A stretch of 64,000 bases of DNA from positions 496,001 through 560,000 of the forward strand of contig NZ_CP108538.1 of NCBI RefSeq assembly GCF_035994185.1, read 5' to 3'. This document shows positions 34,476 through 43,771 of the stretch, one piece after another. The translations under genes were made by a program, and so were the position numbers. The DNA comes from Streptomyces sp. NBC_01217 (GTDB lineage Bacteria; Actinomycetota; Actinomycetes; Streptomycetales; Streptomycetaceae). The notes beneath the pieces are model-generated. The model saw only the letters and a list, made by a program, of their open reading frames with translations. It did not search any database and was not told the origin of the DNA. Each line of letters starts with the position of its first letter. Position 1 is the stretch's first letter.

Positions 34476-35477
34476 GTGGCCGGCACGAGCGACACGGTCG
34501 CCGACGAAGACGCACTGTATGTGCTGACCGCGGTCCTGCTGACACCGGCGCAGTTCCCGAGCGTGCTCGGTGACGACTACCCCGCCGCGTGTGCGGCGCT
34601 CGCCCTCGAACCGTACGCCGAGGGGTACGGGCTGATCCTCGGCCAGGACGGCGTTGGTGCGCGGTGGACCGTCGTCGTCGAGGACGTGTCGCTGGTGGCC
34701 GTCGCGATCGCGGCCTGGGACTGCGGAATGGACTACGACCTCTCTCCCGACGACCGTTCGGTGGTCTGCGCGCTGCCCGGGTGGCCCCTCGCCGTGGCGG
34801 TCGCCGCTCCGGGCCTGCCCGCCCCGCACGATCCGCTGCCCGATACGGAGACCGAGGGCACCGATCCGGCGCCGCTGGCCCCGCCGGACACGGAGTCGTG
34901 GGGTCCCGCCCAGCGGCGCATGGGGGCGGACGAGATTGCGCACCAGTGGGTGGCCTGGCGCGAGCAGATCGACGACGAGACGGACTTCATCAATCCGGGC
35001 GGCGCGGACGGCGCCGGGAACGATACCGAAGCCGGTGCCGAGACCGAGGGCGAGAAGGAGGACGGCGAGGGCAAAGCTGCCGCCGAGGTTGAGCCTGAAG
35101 CTGAGGTGGAGGTCGAGGTCGACGCTGCTGCTGTGGGCCCGGCCGGGGCCGAGAACGACGGGTCCGGCGCCACCGCTGAGACCCCCGCAGAGGACACACC
35201 CTCCGGAGTGCACCCCGGCGTACGGCGGGCGCTCGCGCAGGCCCGTGCTTACGTGGACACCCCGCCGCCGCCCGGCCGCGTTCGGTCCTCCTTCGCCACG
35301 GGTGACGCCCGCATGCTGCGCGTCGACGGCCCCGGCTGGTCATTGGTCGCCAGGACCGATGACATCGCCTTCGTCCTGCTGGACGAGGAACCGGGCGAGG
35401 TGCTGCCGGTCGGGCGCGGCAAGGAACTGCCCGGCCTGTTGCAGGCTCTGGACGCGCTGGCGGTCCGGCCTGCCTGA
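34476..35477 (+). CDS. Hypothetical protein with acidic linker
   Basis: 333 residues from GTG 34476 (GAGGAGG, 5-nt spacing); ATG 34455 in frame would add seven. An N-terminal globular domain (about 1-110, LYVLTAVLLTPAQFPSVLG and WTVVVEDVSLVAVAIAAWD), an acidic Glu/Ala linker (about 160-240, with EVEPEAEVEVEVDAAAV), and a C-terminal domain (VRSSFATGDARMLRVDGPG) that looks like a beta-sandwich. No catalytic motif. Cytoplasmic; function unknown. Confidence 0.75.
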   Translation: MAGTSDTVADEDALYVLTAVLLTPAQFPSVLGDDYPAACAALALEPYAEGYGLILGQDGVGARWTVVVEDVSLVAVAIAAWDCGMDYDLSPDDRSVVCALPGWPLAVAVAAPGLPAPHDPLPDTETEGTDPAPLAPPDTESWGPAQRRMGADEIAHQWVAWREQIDDETDFINPGGADGAGNDTEAGAETEGEKEDGEGKAAAEVEPEAEVEVEVDAAAVGPAGAENDGSGATAETPAEDTPSGVHPGVRRALAQARAYVDTPPPPGRVRSSFATGDARMLRVDGPGWSLVARTDDIAFVLLDEEPGEVLPVGRGKELPGLLQALDALAVRPA

Positions 35478-35533
35478 GCAAGCTCTCGGTATCCGGCAGA
35501 AGGCCGACAGCCGTCCGCTGACCACCGACCACT

Positions 35534-35548
35534 GCGGCCACGGGCCGC
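35534..35548. terminator. Short hairpin between convergent genes
   Basis: GCGGCC-acg-GGCCGC, between the stops at 35477 and 35589. Short, so only a weak candidate. Confidence 0.35.
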
Positions 35549-35588
35549 GAGCACGCCTGCTCGGACCACGACTCGCACGCGCTCCGGG

Positions 35589-36131
35589 CTACACCCGCTC
35601 CAGCGCCCGATGCGGCCCGACGGGCAACTCGACCTCTATCGGGTCTCCGGGTCGAACCACGCCCCCGGCCGCGACGATGCCCATGATCCCGGCCTTGCGG
35701 ACGATCCGGCCCGTCCCGTCCCGTCCGACGACCTGCTTGAGCAGTCCGTCCTGGAAGTTGTCGATCTGCAGGCAGGGGTTGCGCAGGCCGGTGACCTCGA
35801 CGACCGCTTCGTCGCCGAGGTGCAGCAGGGTGCCGACGGGCAGGGCGAGGAGATCGACACCGCTGGTGGTGACGTTCTCCCCGAGATCACCCGGGGCGAC
35901 CTCGAAACCGGCTTCCCGCACTTCGCCGAACAGCTCCTCGTGGATGAGGTGGACCTGGCGCAGATTCGGCTGGGTGGGATCCTGCGCGACCCTGGACCTG
36001 TGCTTGACCGTGACCCCCGCGTGCACATCTCCCTCCACGCCGAGCCCGGCCAGCAGGGTGATGCTCTCCCGGTTCGGCTTGGTGAACGAATACGCCTCGT
36101 TGCTGCTCACCACGGTCACTGTGCCGCGCAC
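35589..36131 (-). CDS. MOSC-domain protein
   Basis: 180 residues from GTG 36131 (GGGGGG, about 7-nt spacing). GLGVEGDVHAG, VHLIHEELFGE, VAPGDLGENVTTSGVDL and the invariant cysteine in GLRNPCLQID are the MOSC (molybdenum cofactor sulfurase C-terminal) pattern; the cysteine handles sulfur or binds Moco. It is the stand-alone YiiM-like type without the N-terminal beta-barrel. Often acts in molybdenum-dependent detoxification; the redox partner is not visible. Confidence 0.92.
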   Translation of the reverse strand: MRGTVTVVSSNEAYSFTKPNRESITLLAGLGVEGDVHAGVTVKHRSRVAQDPTQPNLRQVHLIHEELFGEVREAGFEVAPGDLGENVTTSGVDLLALPVGTLLHLGDEAVVEVTGLRNPCLQIDNFQDGLLKQVVGRDGTGRIVRKAGIMGIVAAGGVVRPGDPIEVELPVGPHRALERV

Positions 36132-36162
36132 TGCGGATCCCCCCTGCTGTTCCTGCACGTGG

Positions 36163-36345
36163 TCAGCGGCCTATTTCCTTGCGGGTGATCCTGCGGAGCC
36201 TGCGTCGCTGACCGGGATCCAGCAGCAGATAGCCGACCGCCGGCACTCCGATCAGGACCAGCAGCGACAGCCAGAATCCGATGAACGGCATCAGGACGAG
36301 GGCCGCGACAACTCCCCCGATGGCGATCTTTGCGCTGTTCGACAT
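36163..36345 (-). CDS. Small two-helix membrane protein
   Basis: 60 residues from ATG 36345 (AAGGAGG, 8-nt spacing). Two predicted membrane helices (AIGGVVAALVLMPFIGFWL and VLIGVPAVGYLLL) and a basic C-terminus (RRRLRRITRKE), which should lie in the cytoplasm. It is 31 bp upstream of the MOSC gene and probably co-transcribed. Function unknown. Confidence 0.7.
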   Translation of the reverse strand: MSNSAKIAIGGVVAALVLMPFIGFWLSLLVLIGVPAVGYLLLDPGQRRRLRRITRKEIGR

Positions 36346-36430
36346 CGTCCACGCCTCCTTCGCGGCCCGAGGCCGCTCCTGCTCTGACAACGCCTGTGCG
36401 CGCCCATCGGTTCCGGCCGGGCCGAAGTCC

Positions 36431-37510
36431 TCACCTCAGGGGCTCGCCGACCTCGTGCATGTGTCGCAGCGCCTGCCTGTAGGACTCGATCAGTCCGGTT
36501 TCCGTGTACGGCATGCCGAGTGCCTCGCAGTGGGCGCGCACCATGGGCTGTGCCAGGCGCAGATGCGGGCGGGGCATGCTCGGGAAGAGGTGGTGCTCGA
36601 TCTGGTAGTTGAGGCCGCCGAGGAACCAGTCGGTGAGAACGCCGCCGCGTACGTTGCGCGAGGTGAGGACCTGACGCTGGAGGTGGCCCCAGCGGTCCCC
36701 GTCGGGGTCGGGCATCTCCATGCCCTTGTGGTTCGGTGCGAAGGCCATGCCCAGGTGGAGCCCGAACAACGCGTGGTGCACGAGCGCGAAGACGACAGCC
36801 TTGCCCGGGGACATGACGGTGAGCAGCAGGGTCGCGTAGAGGCCGAGGTGGGTGACCAGGAGCAGTGCCGAGAGGGCACGCTCCCGGGCGGGCTGCTGCC
36901 GCAGGTACTGGAAGCCGGAGATCTTGAGCGCGATGCCTTCGAGGAGCAGCATCGGGAAGAACAGCCGGGCCTGGTTACGGGTGAGCCAGCGGGCGAAGCC
37001 CTCGCGCTGGGCCGCTTGCTTCTGGGTCCAGACGAGGGCGCCGACGCCGACGTCCGGGTCCTTGTCGACGTGGTTGGGGTTGGCGTGGTGGCGTACGTGC
37101 TTGTCGTTCCACCATGCCTCGTTCATTCCGAGCAGCAGGTTGGCGTGTACGAGGCCGATGGCCCGGCTCACCCTGCGGTCGCCGGTTATCTGGGCGTGTC
37201 CGGCGTCGTGTCCGACGAACGCGGTGCGGGACCAGAAGAGTGCCAGCGGCAGTGCGAGCAGCAGGGTCCACCAGGTGTTGCCGAGGAGGAACATCCCGGT
37301 GAGTACAGCGCCCAGCGCGACCAGGTTGGTGGCGATGCCGGCCGCATACCACCCGGTGCGCCGCTCCAGGAGTTCCTGGCCCTTGACCGCTCGCAGCAGG
37401 GGCGCGAAGGCGCTCCCCTGGCTGGTGGCGGCTCCGGTACCGCCGGTACCTACAGCACTTCCCGCACCGTCACGGGTGCCTTCCACGACGGTGGCTACGG
37501 CCTGGGGCAT
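36431..37510 (-). CDS. Membrane fatty-acid desaturase
   Basis: 359 residues from ATG 37510. The three di-iron histidine boxes are present: HDAGH (101-105), HVRHH (138-142) and QIEHH near the C-terminus. Four to five hydrophobic segments surround them (LLLALPLALFW and others). The QxxHH third box is typical of front-end acyl-lipid desaturases such as delta-6 or delta-9 types in actinobacteria. It introduces a double bond into acyl chains using O2 and ferredoxin. The last histidine box is followed by SMPRPHLRLAQP, also typical. Confidence 0.92.
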   Translation of the reverse strand: MPQAVATVVEGTRDGAGSAVGTGGTGAATSQGSAFAPLLRAVKGQELLERRTGWYAAGIATNLVALGAVLTGMFLLGNTWWTLLLALPLALFWSRTAFVGHDAGHAQITGDRRVSRAIGLVHANLLLGMNEAWWNDKHVRHHANPNHVDKDPDVGVGALVWTQKQAAQREGFARWLTRNQARLFFPMLLLEGIALKISGFQYLRQQPARERALSALLLVTHLGLYATLLLTVMSPGKAVVFALVHHALFGLHLGMAFAPNHKGMEMPDPDGDRWGHLQRQVLTSRNVRGGVLTDWFLGGLNYQIEHHLFPSMPRPHLRLAQPMVRAHCEALGMPYTETGLIESYRQALRHMHEVGEPLR

Positions 37511-37602
37511 GAGGTCTCCGGTCTCTGGAAAGCTGCGCTGACCTGTAGAAACGTACGGTGCCCAGAGGTGCGGCAGCCATGGCGCCACCACCCGGGACCT
37601 GC

Positions 37603-37629
37603 GGGGGCAAGCCCCCTCCCCGAAAGGGG
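37603..37629. repeat. Tandem small hairpins upstream of the helicase gene
   Basis: GGGGGC-aa-GCCCCC (37603-37616) is followed at once by CCCC-GAAA-GGGG (37618-37629), a GNRA-type tetraloop hairpin. They lie in the 294-bp divergent spacer between desaturase and helicase, and may be a dispersed palindromic repeat or leader structure. Confidence 0.45.
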
Positions 37630-37804
37630 GTGCTGGCTACACCCAGGGGCGGGTGCGCCGTCGTTCCCGGCAGCCGCGCGCGGGCGGGCGGTTCATCGGA
37701 AAGTGAGCCGGCTCACGGCGATTCCGCTCACGGGGGCGCGCAGCGGTGGAGTACCCTCGGCGACTTGACCCCCACTAGTCAAATTTGAGGAATTCGGCAT
37801 CGCT

Positions 37805-40771
37805 GTGCACAGGCTCCCTGCGGCAACGCTCTCCGAGATCTCCGCACTCTCCGACTGCTCCGTGGTCTTCCTGCCCGCGGATCCGTCCCGTACCGGCCGC
37901 ATCGCCTTCTGGCATCCGGACGGCAGCAGTCCGCCCGAGGCTCCCGGCTCCGTCGAGGAGCTGACCGTTGTCGGCGCCGACGCGCGGGTGCATGGCGTAC
38001 CGGCGCTGGTGCTTCCGGTAAGGGACGCGCTGCCCGTGCTGACGCGGGCGCGGGCCTCGGCGCACGCCTCCGGCGCCGCCGCCTTCTGGGGTGCCGCCGC
38101 GCTCCTCGCTCTGCAATTCGCCGCCCGCGGCCTGCTCCTGCCCGGACTGAGTGCCGGCGATCACGATGTCTGGCGTGCCGGGCCGCTGACCGCCGACGAT
38201 CAGTCGCGGATCCGTACGCTCGCGGCCTCGATGCCGCCCCTGGCTCATGCAGTGCCGCTCGACGCGGCGGCGCGGCCCGTACTGCTGCCCGAGCCCGAGC
38301 GGCTGCTGCGCGCTTTCCTGGACGCGGTGGCGGACGGCCTGCCGCGCACCCCGGCCGCCGCCTTCGCCACCGGCGGCCCGGCATTCGCCGCCGATGAGCC
38401 CCAGCGTCTGCCCGGTCAACGGGCCTGGGCCACCGATGTCGCGGCCGGACACGATGCGGGTGTCCGGCTGTCGCTGCGGGTGGAGGCATCGGGGCTGACG
38501 GTCCCGGAGCAGGACGCCGGGCCGACAGCCGGGCCGTCCTTCCGTGCTGTCCTGCAGATCCACAGCGTCAGCGATCCGGCACTGGTCGCCGATGCCGCCG
38601 AGATCTGGGCGGGTACCGCGCCGACCGCTTCCGCCTTCGGCCCCCGCGCGCGGATGGATGCCCTCCTGGCGCTGCGCCGCGCCGCCCGTGCCTGGCCGCC
38701 GCTGGCCCCGCTGCTGTCGGCCGCGGTGCCCGACGCCGTCGAACCGGCCGACGAGGAGCTCGCCGAGCTCCTCGGCCGGGCCGGACGCGCGCTCGCGGCG
38801 ACCGGAGTCCAGGTGCACTGGCCCAAGGAGCTGGCCCGCAAGCTCACCGCACGCGCGGTCATCGGTCCGCCCGACGACGGAGATGACCGGGCACGCGAGG
38901 AGACCGCCGGCACCGGCTCGGACACACCGCCGCTCCTGTCGGCCGACGCACTGCTGACGTTCAACTGGTGGTTCGCTCTGGGCGACCAGAAGCTCAGCCG
39001 CGCCGAACTGGACCGCCTGGCCGAGGCCAACAGGCCGGTGGTGCGCCTGCGTGACCAGTGGGTGCTCATCGACCCCGAGGAGGCCCGGCGCGCCCGCGAG
39101 ACCCAGGACCGCAAGGTCGCTCCCATCGACGCGCTCTCAGCCGTACTGACCGGTTCCACCGAGGTCGACGGCCGCCGGGTCGACGTCCGGGCCACCGGCT
39201 GGCTGGAGCAGCTGCGCCGCCGGGTGGCCGATCCTGAGTCCGGCGGGCAACAGTCCGGCGGGCAGAAGGACGAGCAGCAGACGGTGCGTCAGCCCCCGGC
39301 GCTCGCCGCGACGCTGCGCGACTACCAGCTGCGCGGACTGAACTGGTTGCACACCATGACCTCGCTCGGCCTCGGCGGCTGTCTCGCCGACGACATGGGG
39401 CTCGGGAAGACCATCACCCTCATCGCTCTGCATCTGCACCGTCAGAGCGTCGAATCGGCCGCCGGTCCGACGCTCGTGGTCTGCCCGACCTCGCTCATGG
39501 GGAACTGGCAGCGGGAGATCGAGAGGTTCGCGCCGGGCACTCCGGTACGCCGCTTCCACGGCGGATCGCGCAGCCTGGACGGCCTGGCGGACGGCGAGTT
39601 CGTCCTCACCACGTACGGCACGATGCGGCTCGACGCGGCAAAGCTCGCGGACATCCGGTGGGGCATGGTGGTCGCCGACGAGGCGCAGCACGTCAAGAAC
39701 CCGTACTCGGCAACAGCCAAGCAGCTGCGGACGATCGGTGCACAGGCACGGGTGGCGCTCACCGGTACCCCCGTGGAGAACAACCTGTCCGAGCTGTGGG
39801 CGATCCTCGACTGGACGACGCCCGGGCTGCTGGGCAGGCTCGGCACCTTCCGTACCCGCTACGCGCGGACCGCGGAGGGCGGCGACCCGGCGGCGGCCGA
39901 GCGGCTCGCCGCACTGGTGCGGCCGTTCCTGCTGCGACGGCGCAAATCGGATCCGGGCATCGCCCCCGAGCTGCCGCCGAAGACCGAGACGGACCGCACG
40001 GTGTCGCTGACGGCGGAACAGACAGGGCTGTACGAAGCGGTGGTACGGGAGACGCTGGCCGCGATCTCCCGGGCCGACGGCTTCGCCCGGCGGGGCCTCG
40101 TCGTGAAGCTGCTGACGGCCCTGAAGCAGATCTGCAACCACCCGGCGCAGTACCTCAAGGAGAAGGAGCCGAGGATCGAGGACCGTTCGGGCAAGGTCGA
40201 ACTGCTGGACGAGCTGCTCGACACCATCCTGGCGGAGGACGCGAGTGTGCTCGTGTTCACCCAGTACGTGCAGATGGCCCGGCTGCTCGAACAGCACCTG
40301 GCCGCGCGTGGGGTGCGCACGCAGTTCCTGCACGGCGGCACGCCGGTCGCGGAGCGGGAGGCGATGGTCAACCGGTTCCAGGCGGGCGAGGCCCCGGTCT
40401 TCCTGTTGTCGCTCAAGGCGGCCGGCACCGGACTCAATCTCACCCGGGCAGGCCATGTCGTGCACTTCGACCGGTGGTGGAACCCGGCGGTGGAGGCGCA
40501 GGCCACCGACCGCGCGTACCGGATCGGGCAGACCCAGCCCGTGCAGGTCCACCGGCTGATCGCCGAGGGCACCATCGAGGACCGGATCGCCGACATGCTG
40601 GCCCGCAAGCAGGGGCTGGCGGACGCGGTGCTCGGTTCGGGCGAGGCGGCGCTGACCGAACTGACGGATGCGGAACTGGCCGATCTTGTGGAGCTGCGAG
40701 GGGCACACGATGAGCGACGGATACGACAACGACGGAACCGACCGCGACGCGTACGAGCGCGAAGGGCATGA
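37805..40771 (+). CDS. SNF2-family DEAD/DEAH-box helicase
   Basis: 988 residues from GTG 37805. The N-terminal 480 residues are the poorly conserved extension seen in bacterial SNF2 proteins with a DUF3670-like segment. The motor has LRDYQLRGLNWL, Walker A DDMGLGKTIT, Walker B VADEAQHVKN, VALTGTPVENNLSEL, then the second lobe VLVFTQYVQMARLL, FLLSLKAAGTGLNL and DRAYRIGQTQPVQV. An ATP-dependent DNA translocase. Its last 62 bp overlap the SWIM gene, so the two are translated together. The family resembles HepA-type repair or remodelling factors. Confidence 0.93.
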   Translation: MHRLPAATLSEISALSDCSVVFLPADPSRTGRIAFWHPDGSSPPEAPGSVEELTVVGADARVHGVPALVLPVRDALPVLTRARASAHASGAAAFWGAAALLALQFAARGLLLPGLSAGDHDVWRAGPLTADDQSRIRTLAASMPPLAHAVPLDAAARPVLLPEPERLLRAFLDAVADGLPRTPAAAFATGGPAFAADEPQRLPGQRAWATDVAAGHDAGVRLSLRVEASGLTVPEQDAGPTAGPSFRAVLQIHSVSDPALVADAAEIWAGTAPTASAFGPRARMDALLALRRAARAWPPLAPLLSAAVPDAVEPADEELAELLGRAGRALAATGVQVHWPKELARKLTARAVIGPPDDGDDRAREETAGTGSDTPPLLSADALLTFNWWFALGDQKLSRAELDRLAEANRPVVRLRDQWVLIDPEEARRARETQDRKVAPIDALSAVLTGSTEVDGRRVDVRATGWLEQLRRRVADPESGGQQSGGQKDEQQTVRQPPALAATLRDYQLRGLNWLHTMTSLGLGGCLADDMGLGKTITLIALHLHRQSVESAAGPTLVVCPTSLMGNWQREIERFAPGTPVRRFHGGSRSLDGLADGEFVLTTYGTMRLDAAKLADIRWGMVVADEAQHVKNPYSATAKQLRTIGAQARVALTGTPVENNLSELWAILDWTTPGLLGRLGTFRTRYARTAEGGDPAAAERLAALVRPFLLRRRKSDPGIAPELPPKTETDRTVSLTAEQTGLYEAVVRETLAAISRADGFARRGLVVKLLTALKQICNHPAQYLKEKEPRIEDRSGKVELLDELLDTILAEDASVLVFTQYVQMARLLEQHLAARGVRTQFLHGGTPVAEREAMVNRFQAGEAPVFLLSLKAAGTGLNLTRAGHVVHFDRWWNPAVEAQATDRAYRIGQTQPVQVHRLIAEGTIEDRIADMLARKQGLADAVLGSGEAALTELTDAELADLVELRGAHDERRIRQRRNRPRRVRARRA

Positions 40772-42089
40772 GGGCGACGGGAGCGATGTCCCGGCGCCGG
40801 TCCAGGAGCGTACCTTCGCCGCGCTGCCGCCCGCGCAGGGCCGCGGCTTCGCGGAGTCCTGGTGGGGCCGGGCGTGGCTGAAGGCCCTGGAGGACACCGC
40901 ACTGGACGGCGAACAGCTCAAGAAGGGCCGCAGGTCCGCCCGCGAGGGCCGGGTCGGCGCGGTCTCCGTACGGCCCGGCCGGATCACCGCGGTCGTCCGG
41001 GACCGGGACTCGTCCACCTACCGCAGCGATGTGCTGCTCCAGGAGCTGAACGAGACGGACTGGGAACGCTTCCTGGACGTGGCCGTCGACCGGGCCGGAC
41101 ACATCGCGGCGCTTCTCGACCGCGAGATGCCGCCGCACCTGGTGGAGGACGCGGCGGCGGCCGGTGTCGAACTGCTGCCGGGGATCGGCGATCTGGACCC
41201 GGAGTGCACCTGCGGGACATGGGACCACTGCCCGCACACCGCCGCGCTGTGCTATGAGGTGGCCCGGCTGCTGGACCAGGATCCGTTCGTCCTGCTGCTC
41301 ATGCGGGGGCGCGGCGAGCGGCGGCTCCTGGACGAACTCCAGGTGCGCATCGCGGCCCGCGCCGAGAGGCGGGCGCCGTCCGGTACGGCCGCCTCCGCCG
41401 ACGGGTCCGGTTCCTCGGCCACGAAGCACCGGGGTGTGCGGGCGGACGAGGCGTTCGCCGCGCGGGACATCCTGCCCCCGCTGCCCGCGCCTGCGCCGTT
41501 GCCGCCGGGGCCCGGCCCCGCGCCGTCGCTGGACACGGAGACCGAACCGGAACCCGGCGTCGATGTGGCGGTACTGGAAGTGCTGGCGGCGGACAGCGCG
41601 GCACGCGCCCACCGGATGCTGGCGGACGCCCTCTCCCCCGGCCATGAACAGCAGCCGCTGGCGGCCGGGCTGACGCCGCAGCAGGATGCCGTACGACTGG
41701 TCGCCGACGCCCGGCCCGAGCCGTGGATAGCGACCCGGCTGGCCGCCGGATCGGGGCGCTCGCGTGCCGGACTCGACGCGGCTGTGCGTGCCTGGGAGTA
41801 CGGCGGGGCGGCTGCGCTCACCGTGCTCGACGAGGAGTGGACGCCGGATCCGGAATCCCTGGCCAGGGCCCGGGCCGGGCTCGCGGAGGCGTGGGAGGAG
41901 GGCGAGCGGCCCGGCCTGCGGTCGGCCGGCAATCGCTGGACCGCCGCGGACGGCAACGTACAGCTGCGGTACGGGCTGGACGGGCGCTGGTGGCCGTACC
42001 GGAAGGAGAACAGGCGCTGGGTTCCGGCAGGTCCGGCGGACGACGATCCGGCGGCGGCACTGGCGGGTTCATCCCTGTCGGACGAGTGA
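40710..42089 (+). CDS. SWIM zinc-finger protein
   Basis: 459 residues from ATG 40710 (GAGGGG). FAESWWGRAWLKALED opens the conserved N-terminal domain. The SWIM finger is CTCGTWDHCPH (CxCx5CxH), expected to bind one zinc and DNA or protein. The region after it is Pro/Ala-rich, followed by a helical C-terminal domain with RLVADARPEPWIATRLAA. It overlaps the SNF2 helicase gene, a pairing common in actinobacteria, and presumably works in the same complex. Confidence 0.9.
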   Translation: MSDGYDNDGTDRDAYEREGHEGDGSDVPAPVQERTFAALPPAQGRGFAESWWGRAWLKALEDTALDGEQLKKGRRSAREGRVGAVSVRPGRITAVVRDRDSSTYRSDVLLQELNETDWERFLDVAVDRAGHIAALLDREMPPHLVEDAAAAGVELLPGIGDLDPECTCGTWDHCPHTAALCYEVARLLDQDPFVLLLMRGRGERRLLDELQVRIAARAERRAPSGTAASADGSGSSATKHRGVRADEAFAARDILPPLPAPAPLPPGPGPAPSLDTETEPEPGVDVAVLEVLAADSAARAHRMLADALSPGHEQQPLAAGLTPQQDAVRLVADARPEPWIATRLAAGSGRSRAGLDAAVRAWEYGGAAALTVLDEEWTPDPESLARARAGLAEAWEEGERPGLRSAGNRWTAADGNVQLRYGLDGRWWPYRKENRRWVPAGPADDDPAAALAGSSLSDE

Positions 42090-42236
42090 CGTCCTCGTTC
42101 CCGAAGGCGGAGGTCATCGCCGCGAGGACCGTCCGTCGTCCGGTTCTGCCCTTGCGTTCAACTCGATGTCACCGCGCGTTGAGGGTGAGGGCGCAGCCTG
42201 GCGGCCGTCCGAGCTGTTCGTGCCTCAGGAGGCCCC

Positions 42237-43586
42237 ATGTCCGCGCGTGTTGTCCGTCGTTCTCTCGCCGTCGGCCTGCCTCTCGCCCTGCTCGGAACGG
42301 TGTGCGCCGCCGGAACGGCGACGGGCGCGCAGGACCGCCACGAACGTCCGCAGAACACCGCGCGGGTCACCGGGAGCGCCGTCCTCGGTGACATTCCGCT
42401 GGCCGGGTTCAGCAACGGGCTGCTCCCCGGAACGGTCGGCGACGATCGCGGTGTGATGCTCGGCGGCATCGGCAGCGACATCTACCCGGCGGGCCGCAAG
42501 GGCGAGTTCTGGACGGTGACGGACCGTGGCCCGAACGGCCAGATCAAGATCGACGGGACGAAGCGGCGTACCTTCCCGGTCCCCGGTTTCGACCCGGCGA
42601 TCGTGAAGATACGCGTCAGTGGCAAGCGCATCCAGGTGCTGCAGGCCATTCCTCTGACCACCCGCTCCGGCACCGCCGTCACCGGTCTGTCGAACCAGGA
42701 GGGCCGCGACGAGGCCCCGTACACGTACGACGCGAGGACGCCGCTCGCATACGACCCGAACGGCCTGGACACCGAGGGCATCGTGCGCGCCGCCGACGGC
42801 ACTTTCTGGCTCGTCGACGAGTACGGTCCCTCGCTGGTCCATGTCTCCGCCCGCGGCCGGGTGCTGACCCGCTACGTCCCGCAGGGGCTCAATCTGAGGG
42901 GCGCCGGCTACCCGGTGGTGGAGGCGCTGCCGGGCGTACTCCTGCACCGCAAGATCAACCGCGGTTTCGAAGGGCTGGCTCTGCTGCCGGGCGGCGATCT
43001 GGTGCTGGCGGTGCAGAGCCCCCTCTCGCTGCCGGACCAGGACGCGGGCGAGTCCTCGCGCAATGTACGGCTGCTGCGCTTCTCGACGAAGAAGCGCGCG
43101 GTCACCGCCGAGTACGCGTACCGCTTCGACGCGGTGGACGTCGTGGACCCGGGCGAGGACGACACCTCCGAGCTGAAGATCTCCTCGGTCGTCGCGATCG
43201 GCCGGGACGGGCTCCTGGTCGAGGAGCGCACGGACAAGGCGGCCCGGCTGCACCGGGTGACGCTCCCGCACGGCTCCGGCATCCTGGGCTCTGCCTGGGA
43301 CGAGCCGACGACGTCACCCTCGTACGAGGAACTCACCGACCCGTCGGCGTCGGGCGTACCGGTGCTCCGCAAGAGTCTGGTCGTCGACCTGGGCAAGGTC
43401 GCGGGCGTGCCCGGGAAGATCGAGGGCGTGGCGGTGACGGGCCGGGACACGCTCGCCCTGATCAACGACAACGACTTCGGGATGACCGACGGCGCCGAGG
43501 CGTTCGACGCCGACGGCCGGCTGGTCGACAGCGGCATCGAGACGTCGGTGACACTGCTGAAGCTGCCCCGCCCGCTGCACGGCTGA
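42237..43586 (+). CDS. Secreted esterase-like (phytase-like domain) protein
   Basis: 449 residues from ATG 42237 (AGGAGG, 4-nt spacing). A Sec signal peptide (about 1-31). The body is a beta-propeller of the esterase-like activity of phytase type: GSDIYPAGRKGEFWTVTDR, NGLDTEGIVRAADGTFWLV, DEYGPSLVHV, NRGFEGLALLPGGDLVLAV and LINDNDFGM. Extracellular; hydrolysis of phosphate or other esters is proposed for the family. Ends with a strong terminator. Confidence 0.9.
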   Translation: MSARVVRRSLAVGLPLALLGTVCAAGTATGAQDRHERPQNTARVTGSAVLGDIPLAGFSNGLLPGTVGDDRGVMLGGIGSDIYPAGRKGEFWTVTDRGPNGQIKIDGTKRRTFPVPGFDPAIVKIRVSGKRIQVLQAIPLTTRSGTAVTGLSNQEGRDEAPYTYDARTPLAYDPNGLDTEGIVRAADGTFWLVDEYGPSLVHVSARGRVLTRYVPQGLNLRGAGYPVVEALPGVLLHRKINRGFEGLALLPGGDLVLAVQSPLSLPDQDAGESSRNVRLLRFSTKKRAVTAEYAYRFDAVDVVDPGEDDTSELKISSVVAIGRDGLLVEERTDKAARLHRVTLPHGSGILGSAWDEPTTSPSYEELTDPSASGVPVLRKSLVVDLGKVAGVPGKIEGVAVTGRDTLALINDNDFGMTDGAEAFDADGRLVDSGIETSVTLLKLPRPLHG

Positions 43587-43609
43587 CCCCGTACTCGTAC
43601 ACGCAGGCA

Positions 43610-43649
43610 CCGCCGGGCCCCGGCATTCGGAGCCGCAGGGGCCCGGCGG
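43610..43649 (+). terminator. Terminator of the phytase-like gene
   Basis: Perfect 12-bp stem (43610-43621 with 43638-43649) with a 16-nt loop, 24 bp after the stop. Confidence 0.75.
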
Positions 43650-43771
43650 CAGGCATCGTCCGGCGCCTGCCGTCTTCCGCCGCTCGCACGCCGCCCGTAC
43701 GGTAGGGCGCGCGAGACGCTCGGCCGTACAGCGGAGAACACCTTCCGGTCATCGGACCAAGGGGGACACGG

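Noticed and set aside
37603..37629. Riboswitch upstream of the helicase
   Set aside because: Two simple hairpins only; no recognisable aptamer.
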